A stretch of 64,000 nucleotides of DNA from JAVVHH01 sp965199665 (GTDB taxonomy: Bacteria; Pseudomonadota; Alphaproteobacteria; Acetobacterales; Acetobacteraceae): positions 1,736,001-1,800,000 of the forward strand of contig OZ241208.1 in assembly GCA_965199665.1 (NCBI GenBank), written 5' to 3'. Every line of letters starts with the position of its first letter. The stretch's first letter is position 1. The notes under the pieces were generated by a model that searched no databases, was not told the DNA's origin, and saw only the letters and a list, made by a program, of their open reading frames with translations. Below are positions 16,245 through 25,738 of the stretch, in pieces. The position numbers and the translations under genes are program-made.

Positions 16245-17630
16245 TTGTCGACCCAAATCCTCATGCCGGCCCTGTCGCCGACCATGACCGAAGGCAAGCT
16301 CGCCAAATGGCTGAAGAAGGCCGGCGACGAGATCAAATCCGGCGACGTCATCGCCGAGATCGAGACCGACAAGGCCACCATGGAAGTCGAAGCCGTCGAT
16401 GAGGGCATTCTCGGCACCATCCTGATCGCCGAAGGCACCGAAGGCGTCGCCGTCAACACCCCCATCGCCGAGATGCAGGGGGAGGGCGGTGCCGCCGCCC
16501 CCGCGCCCAAGACCGCCATCCCCGCCGCCGCCTCCCTCCCGGACGCGTCGCCCACGGTCAAGGCGCAGGCCATGCCGGGCTCCACCGGCCAGGCTGCGCC
16601 CCCGCCCGCCACTGCCCCGCTCGCCACGCCGGCGCCGGAAAAGGATTGGGGTCCGACCAAGCCCACCACCGTCCGCGAAGCCCTCCGGGACGCCATGGCC
16701 CTCGAACTCCGCGCCGACGACCGCGTCTTCCTCCTCGGCGAGGAAGTCGCCCAATACCAGGGCGCCTACAAGATCAGCCAAGGCCTGCTCGACGAGTTCG
16801 GCCCCCGCCGCATCATCGACACCCCCATCACCGAACACGGCTTCACCGGCATGGCCGTCGGCGCCGCCATGGACGGCCTGAAACCAATCGTCGAGTTCAT
16901 GACCTTCAACTTCGCCATGCAGGCGATCGACCAGATCATCAACTCCGCCGCCAAGACCCTCTATATGTCCGGCGGCCAGATGGGCTGCCCCATCGTCTTC
17001 CGCGGCCCCAACGGCGCCGCCTCCCGCGTCGCCGCCCAGCACTCCCAGGACTACGCCTCCTGGTACGCGCACTGCCCCGGCCTCCTCGTCGTCGCCCCCT
17101 ACAGCGCCGCCGACGCCAAGGGCCTTCTCCGCGCCGCCATCCAGAACCCGAACCCGGTCGTCTTCCTCGAGAACGAGATCCTCTACGGCCAGACCTTCGA
17201 GGTCCCCGAAGACGAGAACTTCATCCTCGAGATCGGCCGCGCCAAGATCGAGCGACCCGGCAAGCACGTGACCATCGTCGCCTACTCCATCATGGTCGGC
17301 GTCGCCCTCAAGGCCGCCGAAGCCCTCGCCGCCGACGGCATCGAGGCCGAGGTCATCAACCTGCGCACCATCCGCCCGATGGACACCCAGACCATCGTCG
17401 ACAGCGTCAAGAAGACCAACCGCATCGTCACCCTCGAGGAAGGCTGGCCCTTCGCCGGCATCGGCGCCGAGATCAACATGCAGATCCTCGAACACTGCTT
17501 CGACGACCTCGACGCCCCGCCCACCCGCGTCACCGGCCTCGACGTCCCGCTCCCCTACGCCGCCAACCTCGAGAAGCTCGCGCTACCCCAGCCCGATTGG
17601 GTCGTCCAAGCCGTCAAGAAGCTGTTCTAA
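16245..17630 (+). CDS. pdhB: Pyruvate dehydrogenase E1 beta subunit with N-terminal lipoyl domain
   Basis: A 461-residue protein. Residues 1-80 are a lipoyl domain (IETDKATMEVEAV, lipoyl Lys about 43), then an Ala/Pro linker to about residue 138, then the transketolase pyrimidine domain and C-terminal domain typical of E1 beta (LLGEEVAQYQGAYKIS, ITEHGFTGMAVG). Lipoyl fusion to PdhB is known in alphaproteobacteria. The start is a TTG at 16245, two bases after the pdhA stop; it gives MSTQILMPALSPTM, aligning with the E2 N-terminus, so it is preferred over the ATG six codons in. Confidence 0.96.
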   Translation: MSTQILMPALSPTMTEGKLAKWLKKAGDEIKSGDVIAEIETDKATMEVEAVDEGILGTILIAEGTEGVAVNTPIAEMQGEGGAAAPAPKTAIPAAASLPDASPTVKAQAMPGSTGQAAPPPATAPLATPAPEKDWGPTKPTTVREALRDAMALELRADDRVFLLGEEVAQYQGAYKISQGLLDEFGPRRIIDTPITEHGFTGMAVGAAMDGLKPIVEFMTFNFAMQAIDQIINSAAKTLYMSGGQMGCPIVFRGPNGAASRVAAQHSQDYASWYAHCPGLLVVAPYSAADAKGLLRAAIQNPNPVVFLENEILYGQTFEVPEDENFILEIGRAKIERPGKHVTIVAYSIMVGVALKAAEALAADGIEAEVINLRTIRPMDTQTIVDSVKKTNRIVTLEEGWPFAGIGAEINMQILEHCFDDLDAPPTRVTGLDVPLPYAANLEKLALPQPDWVVQAVKKLF

Positions 17631-17643
17631 GGGGAGCGCGCAC

Positions 17644-18993
17644 ATGGCCACCAACATCCTGATGCCCGCCCTCTCGCCCACCATGACCGAAGGCACCCTG
17701 GCCCGCTGGCTCAAGAAGGAAGGCGAGGCGGTCAAGGCCGGCGACGTCATCGCCGAGATCGAGACGGACAAGGCCACCATGGAGGTCGAAGCCGTCGACG
17801 AAGGCACCCTGGGCAAGATCCTCGTCCCCGACGGCACCGCCAACGTCAAGGTCAACGCCCCCATCGCCACGTTGCTGGAGGACGGCGAAAGCGCCGACTC
17901 CGCCCCCGCCCCCAAGGCCGCGTCACCCCAAGCCGCGTCACCCCAGGCCGCCGCGCCCCAAGCCGCCGCGCCCACCCCCGCACCCGTCGAAACCGCCAGC
18001 GGCGGCCCCGCGCCCGTCCATGCCAACGGCCACGACACCTCGGCCACCCGCATCGCCGCCAGCCCGCTCGCTCGCCGCATGGCCAAGCAAGCCAACATCG
18101 ACCTCGCCGGCGTCAAGGGCTCCGGCCCCAACGGCCGCATCGTCCGCGCCGACATCGATGCCGCCGCCGGCAAGCCCAAGGCCCAGCCCCAAGCCGCCGC
18201 CCCGCAAGCCGCCGCGCCCCAGGCCCAGGCTCAGGCCCCCGCGCCGCAGCCCTCGGCCGCACCCGCCCCGGCCCCCAAGCCGCAAGCCCCCATCACCGCC
18301 CCCCACACCCTCGTGCCCAACAGCACGATGCGCAAAGTCATCTCCCGTCGCCTGCTCGAGAGCCACCAGGGCGTCCCCTTCTTCTTCGTCACGCTCGACA
18401 TGGAGATCGACGCCCTCCTGAAACTCCGCGCCGACCTCAACGCCAAGAGCCCGAAGGACAAGGGCGCCTTCAAGCTCTCCGTCAACGACCTCGTCATCAA
18501 GGCCGCCGCCGCCACCCTCCGCCGCGTCCCCGAGCTCAACGCCAGCTACACGGAAGACGCCATCGCCCTCTACGACGACGTCGACATCTCCGTCGCCGTC
18601 TCGCTCCCCACCGGCCTCATCACCCCCATCATCAAGAACGCCGACCGCAAGGGCCTCTCGGCCATCTCCAACGACATGAAGGACCTCGCCGCCCGCGCCA
18701 AGACCGGCAAGCTCAAGCCGGAGGAGTTCCAGGGCGGCACCTTCTCCATCTCCAACCTCGGCATGTTCGGCACCAAGCAGTTCACCGCCATCATCAACCC
18801 GCCCCAGGCCGCCATCCTCGCCGTCGGCGCCGGCGAACCCCGCCCCGTCGTCAAGAACGGCGCCCTCGCCATCGCCACCGTCATGACCTGCACCCTCTCC
18901 GTCGACCACCGCGTCGCCGATGGGGCCAAGGGCGCCGAATGGATGGCCGAGTTCAAGAAGCTGATCGAAGACCCCCTCAGCCTCATGCTCTAA
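17644..18993 (+). CDS. pdhC: Dihydrolipoamide acetyltransferase (E2)
   Basis: A 449-residue core subunit of pyruvate dehydrogenase that transfers acetyl from lipoamide to CoA. One lipoyl domain (Lys about 43) is followed by an Ala/Pro/Gln linker, the E3/E1-binding peripheral domain (ASPLARRMAKQANIDL, GSGPNGRIVRADI), a second flexible linker and the catalytic domain ending with SVDHRVADGA (catalytic His/Asp). The linkers are built from AAPQA/ASPQA repeats. A GGGGAG site precedes the ATG. A cluster of hairpins follows before lpdA. Confidence 0.97.
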   Translation: MATNILMPALSPTMTEGTLARWLKKEGEAVKAGDVIAEIETDKATMEVEAVDEGTLGKILVPDGTANVKVNAPIATLLEDGESADSAPAPKAASPQAASPQAAAPQAAAPTPAPVETASGGPAPVHANGHDTSATRIAASPLARRMAKQANIDLAGVKGSGPNGRIVRADIDAAAGKPKAQPQAAAPQAAAPQAQAQAPAPQPSAAPAPAPKPQAPITAPHTLVPNSTMRKVISRRLLESHQGVPFFFVTLDMEIDALLKLRADLNAKSPKDKGAFKLSVNDLVIKAAAATLRRVPELNASYTEDAIALYDDVDISVAVSLPTGLITPIIKNADRKGLSAISNDMKDLAARAKTGKLKPEEFQGGTFSISNLGMFGTKQFTAIINPPQAAILAVGAGEPRPVVKNGALAIATVMTCTLSVDHRVADGAKGAEWMAEFKKLIEDPLSLML

Positions 18994-18995
18994 GC

Positions 18996-19102
18996 GCGGG
19001 GCTCTGCCCCGCACCCCCGCCAGAGGACAAGTCCTCTGGACACCTATGTATCAGGGGTGAAGGGGACGACCGTCCCCTTCCGGGTGCAGGGCAGAGCCCT
19101 GC
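18996..19102. repeat. Cluster of four palindromes between pdhC and lpdA
   Basis: Four hairpins follow in series: GCGGGGC-TCT-GCCCCGC (18996-19012), CCAGAGGAC-AA-GTCCTCTGG (19020-19039), GAAGGGGACG-AC-CGTCCCCTTC (19059-19080) and GCAGGGC-AGA-GCCCTGC (19086-19102). All stems are perfect. The first and last are related in sequence. The arrangement looks like a mosaic REP/BIME-type element and could set the ratio of E2 to E3 mRNA by attenuation or end protection; this is inference. Confidence 0.85.
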
Positions 19103-19126
19103 CTCCCCCCAACCAGGAGCCGCTCG

Positions 19127-20524
<1,398 letters not shown>

Positions 20525-20533
20525 ACGCGTTCA

Positions 20534-20562
20534 GTGACTTCCTGATGTCGTGAAACTATGAA
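20534..20562 (+). promoter_or_regulatory. Candidate promoter of the AT-rich two-gene module
   Basis: GTGACT (20534-20539) and TATGAA (20557-20562) are spaced by 17 bp and each matches the sigma-70 consensus at four of six positions. Immediately upstream a perfect 12-bp palindrome, TGAACGCGTTCA (20522-20533), overlaps the lpdA stop and could be an operator. Weak evidence, based on position and spacing only. Confidence 0.3.
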
Positions 20563-20568
20563 ACAGAG

Positions 20569-20595
20569 ATGAAGGATGATCGGTATGAACTGTGA
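20569..20595 (+). CDS. Possible 8-codon leader peptide
   Basis: ATGAAGGATGATCGGTATGA opens a frame encoding MKDDRYEL and then a stop. The stop overlaps the GTG start of the next gene (GTGA), an arrangement seen in translational coupling. The next gene has only a distant Shine-Dalgarno (AAGGA, 15 bp away), which such coupling could offset. Chance is a real alternative for so short a frame. Confidence 0.25.
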   Translation: MKDDRYEL

Positions 20596-21611
20596 GTGAA
20601 GGCCTAGCTGAATTTGCAAACCTAACCTGTCATTTCGGAAGCAAGCACGTTCTACTTGACTATTTAGAACAGATAATACTTCCGGCCTTTACTGATGACA
20701 CGTTAGTTCGTTCTCGCGGTACCGAAACACCGACGCACTATCATTTCTTTGGCGTCAAACTCCTGATGCTAGATCACGATGCACTAAACCCTTTAATTGG
20801 GATTTTTGGTGAGTTCGTCAAAGATACAACTCTCCGTCGGACGCAACTCTTGATAAACAGTGAGACTTTGGTCGAAGACCATGCTTCGATCGCGTCATCA
20901 CCCTCCGCATACTTTCTCCTGATTTTGAATAACCATCAATTGGTGTATTTACCAAAAACACCGTTTGCTCCATCTCTTGGCGAATTTCAGACAACACTAT
21001 CCCGTTTCATAAAGTTAAAGCATCGCTCTTATCTTGAGTGCATTTATAAATCTCGTAACGAGAACTCTAAGGTTATAACTTGGGGCGAGCTATACACAGA
21101 AATACCTACTCCCACAGTTAACCTTGTTCCTATTGCGACATCAACATCTGTCACAAGCTACATTCAACAATTTAAAACGCTTAATAAGATGGAATTCCAT
21201 CTTGTTAGGCCCAACCAGACTATTTCTGCTGGTCAAATTTTCGAAGGGCTACAAAGCATTCTCAGAAATGTAGACGCACAAGAAGGGACTTTTGTTACTA
21301 CCAGAAGTGGGGAGGAGGGACTAGCAAAGGAAGAGGTCAGCAAAATTGCTGGTGAAGCTGCTGATGCAGGAACAAGCGAAATTAGACTGACAGGGATGGG
21401 AACGCAGGGCGAAAAGATTACTGCGACTAGTTCTGATTTGAGAGTTCGGGTTCCTGTCCCAAACTTGCCTGTTGGTCCATCCCAGATTGCAGAGCGCCTC
21501 AAGGATATTTTTGTCCAATTTGTCGGTAACTTGTTTCCATTGAAACCTGAAGTCGATGCTGAGAAGCGCAACAAACTTGCCAGTCTGAGGCAGGCTGTTG
21601 ATGGTGATTAA
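20592..21611 (+). CDS. Accessory cytosolic protein, possibly RexA-like
   Basis: A 339-residue protein from GTG, in DNA of about 40% GC against about 70% around it. No signal peptide or membrane helix is seen. The middle part, FLLILNNHQLVYLPKTPFAP then SLGEFQTTLSRFI, and the later beta-rich part (MEFHLVRPNQTISAG) resemble, from memory, the layout of lambda RexA (a phage-sensing DNA-binding protein). The last third has KEEVSKIAGEAADAGTSEIR. The gene overlaps a small four-helix membrane protein gene by 11 bp, as in rexA-rexB. No firm homology can be claimed without a profile search; treat it as an unknown with a RexA-like hypothesis. Confidence 0.8.
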   Translation: MSEGLAEFANLTCHFGSKHVLLDYLEQIILPAFTDDTLVRSRGTETPTHYHFFGVKLLMLDHDALNPLIGIFGEFVKDTTLRRTQLLINSETLVEDHASIASSPSAYFLLILNNHQLVYLPKTPFAPSLGEFQTTLSRFIKLKHRSYLECIYKSRNENSKVITWGELYTEIPTPTVNLVPIATSTSVTSYIQQFKTLNKMEFHLVRPNQTISAGQIFEGLQSILRNVDAQEGTFVTTRSGEEGLAKEEVSKIAGEAADAGTSEIRLTGMGTQGEKITATSSDLRVRVPVPNLPVGPSQIAERLKDIFVQFVGNLFPLKPEVDAEKRNKLASLRQAVDGD

Positions 21612-22251
21612 ATCATCTCCGTTTAGTGCTCTGTTTCAAGATCACTCCTTGTGGGATGTTTTTAGAAATTCATTCTCATTAGCTGAAAATAAGTTCGACG
21701 TAATAATTAAAATCATAGTAGCCCTAATATTGGGGACTATTCCATTTGCGTTGTATTTTGCGAAAACTGACTTATTTCCTCAAGCAAATGTCGCCTTGAA
21801 AGATTGGGCAAATATTGGACTTACTTATACAGTTGGTATCCTAGGTTTTTTAATCGCTGGATTTACTATATTCTTTACGATTACACGGATTGAGGTGTTT
21901 GTAGGCCTATCAAAACTTTGTCACAAAACCAAGAAAATGTCGCAGCTACAGTTCGTAGTATACAGTTTCCTTCGCGTCTTTATATTTCATCTATCTCTTC
22001 TTTTAGTCAGCATTGCCATTCTAATGAGCAAAGGATTCTTACAAATTATAGCTAGTAATTTTCTCAACTTGGAGTCTGTGTTGCAGGCAAAGAAAATGTT
22101 TGTCGCTTTACTGCTACCATGCGTCGGGCTGCTTATTGTTGTATCGGTGCTCCAACTTAAAACCTTCGTATGGAATTTGTATCAATCTATATTAATCTCT
22201 TTAGCCAGTGCGGACGTGATACGCAGTTCAAATGATGGTAATCAAGCGTAG
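21601..22251 (+). CDS. Four-helix membrane protein, possibly RexB-like
   Basis: A 216-residue protein from ATG 21601, overlapping the preceding gene. Hydrophobic helices lie at about 34-54, 71-94, 118-142 and 166-186; the loop between helices 2 and 3 is Lys-rich (SKLCHKTKKM), which favours a cytosolic location. The size and four-helix topology parallel RexB, an ion-channel-like abortive-infection effector, though this protein is longer at both ends. AT-rich codon usage matches its partner and not the genome. Its 3' end abuts the remains of a GNAT gene on the other strand. Confidence 0.8.
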   Translation: MVIKSSPFSALFQDHSLWDVFRNSFSLAENKFDVIIKIIVALILGTIPFALYFAKTDLFPQANVALKDWANIGLTYTVGILGFLIAGFTIFFTITRIEVFVGLSKLCHKTKKMSQLQFVVYSFLRVFIFHLSLLLVSIAILMSKGFLQIIASNFLNLESVLQAKKMFVALLLPCVGLLIVVSVLQLKTFVWNLYQSILISLASADVIRSSNDGNQA

Positions 22252-22685
22252 CTTCTGTTCGTGCTACGATTGCGGACTGCAAGTTGAGGGTGGCGTGCGC
22301 TTCTCCATCCCCCACCGCCCGAAACCCCAACCCCTCATGCAGCCGCAACGACCCCTCGTTTGCCGGCTCCACATTAAACTCGCACACCACCCGCTCATGC
22401 CCCGCCGCCGCCTGCGCCATCACCGCCCCATACAGCGCCCGCGCCACCCCGCGCCCCCGCAGCCCGGCCGACACCACCACCCGGTCCACGTAAACGAACC
22501 GCCCGAACCGCCCCGAAACCACTGAAAATTCGGGCTCCCATACTCCGCGTCCTGATCGAACGACACCAGCATCGCGGCATCCCCCACGCGCCCCGCCCAG
22601 AACGCCCCCCCGCCACCAGCCGCGCCAGCCCATCCGCCTCCAACCACGACAACTCGACCGCCTGCGCAGTGTTCAACGCCAGCAA
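22240..22685 (-). pseudogene. GNAT acetyltransferase with two frameshifts
   Basis: Read leftward, three frames must be joined: MLALNTAQAVELSWLEADGL, then AFWAGRVGDAAMLVSFDQDA and GSPNFQWFRG, then FVYVDRVVVSAGLRGRGVAR with SLRLHEGLGF. Together they align with the intact GNAT at 25739. The first shift is at a 7-base homopolymer (C7 on the plus strand, 22605-22611), the second near 22525. The acetyl-CoA loop GLRGRGVA is still visible. The C-terminus runs into the AT-rich module, so the true 3' end may be lost. Sequencing error at the homopolymer could explain one shift but hardly both. Confidence 0.8.
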
Positions 22686-22746
22686 CCGCCCGCCAAACCC
22701 GCCACCCGCAAATCCACCACCGGCAGGGCAGGGACCTCCGTCGTCC

Positions 22747-23235
22747 CTACTCCGTCAAGAACAGATACACCGCCGAGTAAGACTCCAACCGCAGCGCTCC
22801 CACGGCCCCGCACGCCCCCGTCACCACACCCCCGCGCGTCTCCACCCGAGCCACGCTCGTCACACCGCTCAACGCCCCATCCCCCGACCGCTCCACCACC
22901 GTCAGCCGCAACCACGGGATATCCGCCGCACGCTCCCCCGCCGCACTCGCCACCACCCGGCCCCGCACCGCGCTCCCATCCTCCAGCGCCCACCACGGCC
23001 CGGCATAATGCCGCCCCACCGTCTTCCCCCCGACCATCAGCGTCGCCAACGGCTCCCGGAACCGCCACGCCGCCCCACCATCCGCCGCCACGCAGTCATA
23101 GATCTGCACCCCCTCCGCCTGTACTCGCAGCACCGTCGCCGCCCCCGCTGGAACGACCCCCTCCCGCGTCTCCCCCCGCGCCACCCCGCCGACCATCACC
23201 GCCCCCGCCGCCAACGCCACCCAACCCGCCCGCAT
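22747..23235 (-). CDS. DUF3455 family exported protein
   Basis: A 162-residue protein with an N-terminal signal (MRAGWVALAAGAVMVGGVA). The mature part has the DUF3455 hallmarks AEGVQIYDC, WRFREPLATL, GKTVGRHYAGPWW, ADIPWLRLTVV and SGVTSVARVETRGG with paired cysteines. Function is unknown; a periplasmic or secreted location is expected. The start is supported by a strong GAGGAGGG just upstream on its strand. Confidence 0.88.
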   Translation of the reverse strand: MRAGWVALAAGAVMVGGVARGETREGVVPAGAATVLRVQAEGVQIYDCVAADGGAAWRFREPLATLMVGGKTVGRHYAGPWWALEDGSAVRGRVVASAAGERAADIPWLRLTVVERSGDGALSGVTSVARVETRGGVVTGACGAVGALRLESYSAVYLFLTE

Positions 23236-23312
23236 CGCACCCTCCTCGTCTCACCCCAGGTCGAGCGTAAGACGAAACGATCGCGTCGGATAAGCCGTCC
23301 CCCAGCCGCCAT

Positions 23313-23567
23313 TCACCCCCGCTGCCGCCCACACCCCGGCTCGCACAACTTCACCAACCGCGCCGTCACCCGACCCACCGCCCGGCACTCCTCGCACCGC
23401 ATCTTCAGCAGCGCCGTCTCCACCGGCTCCAACTCCCCATACCGCGCCACCAGCAACCCCACCGGCACCGCCCCCATGTGCCCACACCCCGAACACACCG
23501 CTACCCACACGCTCCCCCGCGTATGCTGCCGCAAATGCCGTATCCTCAGCGTCAGATCGCGTCCCAT
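23313..23567 (-). CDS. Small zinc-ribbon-like protein
   Basis: An 84-residue protein starting MGRDLTLRIRHLRQHTRG, with an AAGGA site directly upstream. Two CxxC pairs, CSGCGHMG and CEECRAVGR, about 35 residues apart, indicate a zinc ribbon; the tail is basic with a further CEPGCG. It may bind nucleic acid or a protein partner, but no family is recognised. It is leftward like its neighbours DUF3455 and FkbM, with gaps of 77 and 259 bp. Confidence 0.55.
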   Translation of the reverse strand: MGRDLTLRIRHLRQHTRGSVWVAVCSGCGHMGAVPVGLLVARYGELEPVETALLKMRCEECRAVGRVTARLVKLCEPGCGRQRG

Positions 23568-23826
23568 TCCTTGAGATAACACCGGGAACAGACAAAGAAC
23601 AACGCCCCATCGCACCCACCGCCGGCCCGATCAGCCCAGCCCGGTCCGCCGCCACCCCACACCGCCCCCGCCCCCGCCTGGCGGCGACCATCACCCCACG
23701 ACCCGGAGAGAGGAATGCAAAGTCGCATGCCCCAACACCGGCATAGCGGAGACGGAACGGAGCAAGGGTTAGCCCAAGACAATTGACCCGATCAGGGCCG
23801 CCACTGCGGCTTTCAGGAGCAGCACA

Positions 23827-24621
23827 TCACGTGAGCTGACCCGGCAACGGAGCGAATGAGCACAGCAGATCGTCGACACACCCATGTTGGATCAGATTGC
23901 GGTGGATGAACTGCAGCTCTGCCTCAGTATTCTCCATCAAAGACGCGTGTCCATTGTGGAACTGATAGACATAAGGAAATGTGCTGTGAAGAAAGGCGAG
24001 CAAATCACGCGGGTTCTGGTTGCCAAATGCAATCAGCGTGAATGAATTGAATTCCAGAAACAGTTTAGGGCGAAATTTGAGGAGCGTTTCAGTTGCTCCC
24101 TTCAGAACATCTAACTCAAATCCCTCGACGTCCATCTTGATGAAATCCAGGCGGGATAAGTCCAACTCGATGAGGAAGTCATCCAGACGCTTCACTGCGA
24201 CTTCCCCATTGCTGCCACCAAGAGCAACCCCGTCAGGTACAAGTCGATTTCCAGTGCTGTCATGCGGATCGGACATGAAGGCGAGCGTTCCGGCCTGGGA
24301 ACCAAACGCGAATTGGTAGGGAGTACACCAATGCATGTTGTTCGCGGCGATGGTTTGTTGCAGGAACTCGAACGTTTGGGGATCCGGCTCGAACGCGAGA
24401 ACACGACCGTCCACCGCGATGCTGCTGAGCAGTGCTGCCGTCAGCCCTATGTTCGCGCCGATGTCGAGAACGACAGAGTCTCTGGCAATGAGATCATTCA
24501 CCAAATATAAAAGAAAATCGTTTGTTTTATCGCCCAAGTTCAAATCGTTGAAGTAATAGTCTCCGGGACGTCCATGGATAGCGAGACTTTGCCCGTTGAA
24601 CGGGATAGACTTGTTTGCCAT
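23827..24621 (-). CDS. FkbM-family methyltransferase of foreign composition
   Basis: A 264-residue SAM-dependent O-methyltransferase. Motif I is VLDIGANIGLTAALL; the SAM-ribose acidic strand is LAFEPDPQTFEF; RLDFIKMDVEGFELDVLKGA is the diagnostic FkbM motif. Such enzymes usually methylate sugars or glycolipids. The ATG at 24621 is preferred over a GTG 21 bp upstream because an AAAGGA lies 5 bp before it. GC content is clearly lower than the genome's (about half), and the flanks are AT-rich, so it was probably acquired by transfer. Confidence 0.88.
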   Translation of the reverse strand: MANKSIPFNGQSLAIHGRPGDYYFNDLNLGDKTNDFLLYLVNDLIARDSVVLDIGANIGLTAALLSSIAVDGRVLAFEPDPQTFEFLQQTIAANNMHWCTPYQFAFGSQAGTLAFMSDPHDSTGNRLVPDGVALGGSNGEVAVKRLDDFLIELDLSRLDFIKMDVEGFELDVLKGATETLLKFRPKLFLEFNSFTLIAFGNQNPRDLLAFLHSTFPYVYQFHNGHASLMENTEAELQFIHRNLIQHGCVDDLLCSFAPLPGQLT

Positions 24622-24882
24622 GACGGTCCTTTGTTCGGTCACCCAGAAAACTCATATCATTGAGCAATCTAGGCAGACATCTTCTACCAGGTCAGCTTAG
24701 TAGCTATTTCACCTAACGCAACTGAGTAACAAAACGCGATCGAATTCCATGAACCCGAAGCGCGCCATGACTGGCAGCGGAGCGGCCGCTGATCTCTGCG
24801 ACGACGATCTCCCAAATGATAATGCAGGGCGTCGTGATCGACAGCCCCGCCGTAACCCGACCAATCTCGACCCCAGAAGGGC

Positions 24883-24901
24883 AGGGGGCCTGACGCCCCC
24901 T
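24883..24901 (-). terminator. Hairpin after the DUF2189 gene
   Basis: AGGGGGC and GCCCCCT form a perfect 7-bp stem with a 5-base loop, 4 bp past the stop of the leftward DUF2189 gene. A convincing U-run is missing on that strand, so it may terminate only partly or protect the 3' end. Confidence 0.4.
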
Positions 24902-24905
24902 CGAA

Positions 24906-25685
24906 TTACCCCACCACCCGCCGATACAAATGCCACGTCGCATGCCCCAAGACCGGCATCACCACCGCCAAGCCCACGAACGCCGGCACGCTCCCCGCCA
25001 CCAGCAGCGCCCCCACGATCACCCCCCAAACCGCCATCACCCCCGGGTTCCGCCCCACCGCCCGAACCGATGTCCGCACCGCCAGCCCCACCCCGCAATT
25101 CCGGTCCAACAGCATCGGCAACGACACGACCGAGATCGCCAGCACCACCGCCGCGAACCCGGCCCCCACCAGATTCCCCACCACGATCAGCCGATGCCCC
25201 GCATCCGTCAGCATCACCGCCCGCGCGAAACTCCCCATCCCATCCGCCACCGCCAAACTCATCGTCGCCGTGTAGATCGCCTGCGCCGTCAGCACCCAAA
25301 CCGCGAAGATCCCCAGCAACAGCACCGCCATCACCGCGATACTCCCGATCGCCGGCGACCGCAGCACCGCGAACGCCGTCACCCAGCTCACCGCCTCGCC
25401 CCGCTCCCGCCGTCGCGAGATCTCGTACAGCCCCACCGCCATCACCGGCCCCATCAGCGACAACCCGGCCAACAACGGGAACAGCAGCGGCAGCAGATCC
25501 CCCGTTACGGCCCGCGCCGCCGCGAACGCGATCACCGGATACAGCAAGCCGAGAAACACCAATTGCGTCGGGATCGCCCGGAAATCCTCGACCCCCCGCC
25601 CCAACGCCTGCCGCAGATCGTCCAGCGTCAGCACCCGGATCGCCGGCTCGGCCTGATCGGCCGCATGGATCGACACGTCGGACAT
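24906..25685 (-). CDS. DUF2189 family membrane protein
   Basis: A 259-residue inner-membrane protein with about six hydrophobic helices. DUF2189 marks: an N-terminal IRVLTLDDLRQALGRGVEDF, PTQLVFLGLLYP, FPLLAGLSLMGPVMAVGLYE and the C-terminal VMPVLGHATWHLYRRV. Family function is unknown. The start MSDVSIHAADQ follows a GAGGAAACG purine-rich site. It stands alone between the FkbM and GNAT genes, all on the minus strand. Confidence 0.85.
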   Translation of the reverse strand: MSDVSIHAADQAEPAIRVLTLDDLRQALGRGVEDFRAIPTQLVFLGLLYPVIAFAAARAVTGDLLPLLFPLLAGLSLMGPVMAVGLYEISRRRERGEAVSWVTAFAVLRSPAIGSIAVMAVLLLGIFAVWVLTAQAIYTATMSLAVADGMGSFARAVMLTDAGHRLIVVGNLVGAGFAAVVLAISVVSLPMLLDRNCGVGLAVRTSVRAVGRNPGVMAVWGVIVGALLVAGSVPAFVGLAVVMPVLGHATWHLYRRVVG

Positions 25686-25738
25686 CGTTTCCTCCCTCGT
25701 GGCTTGCCGCCAACTCGGACCGGAACATTGTCATTCCG

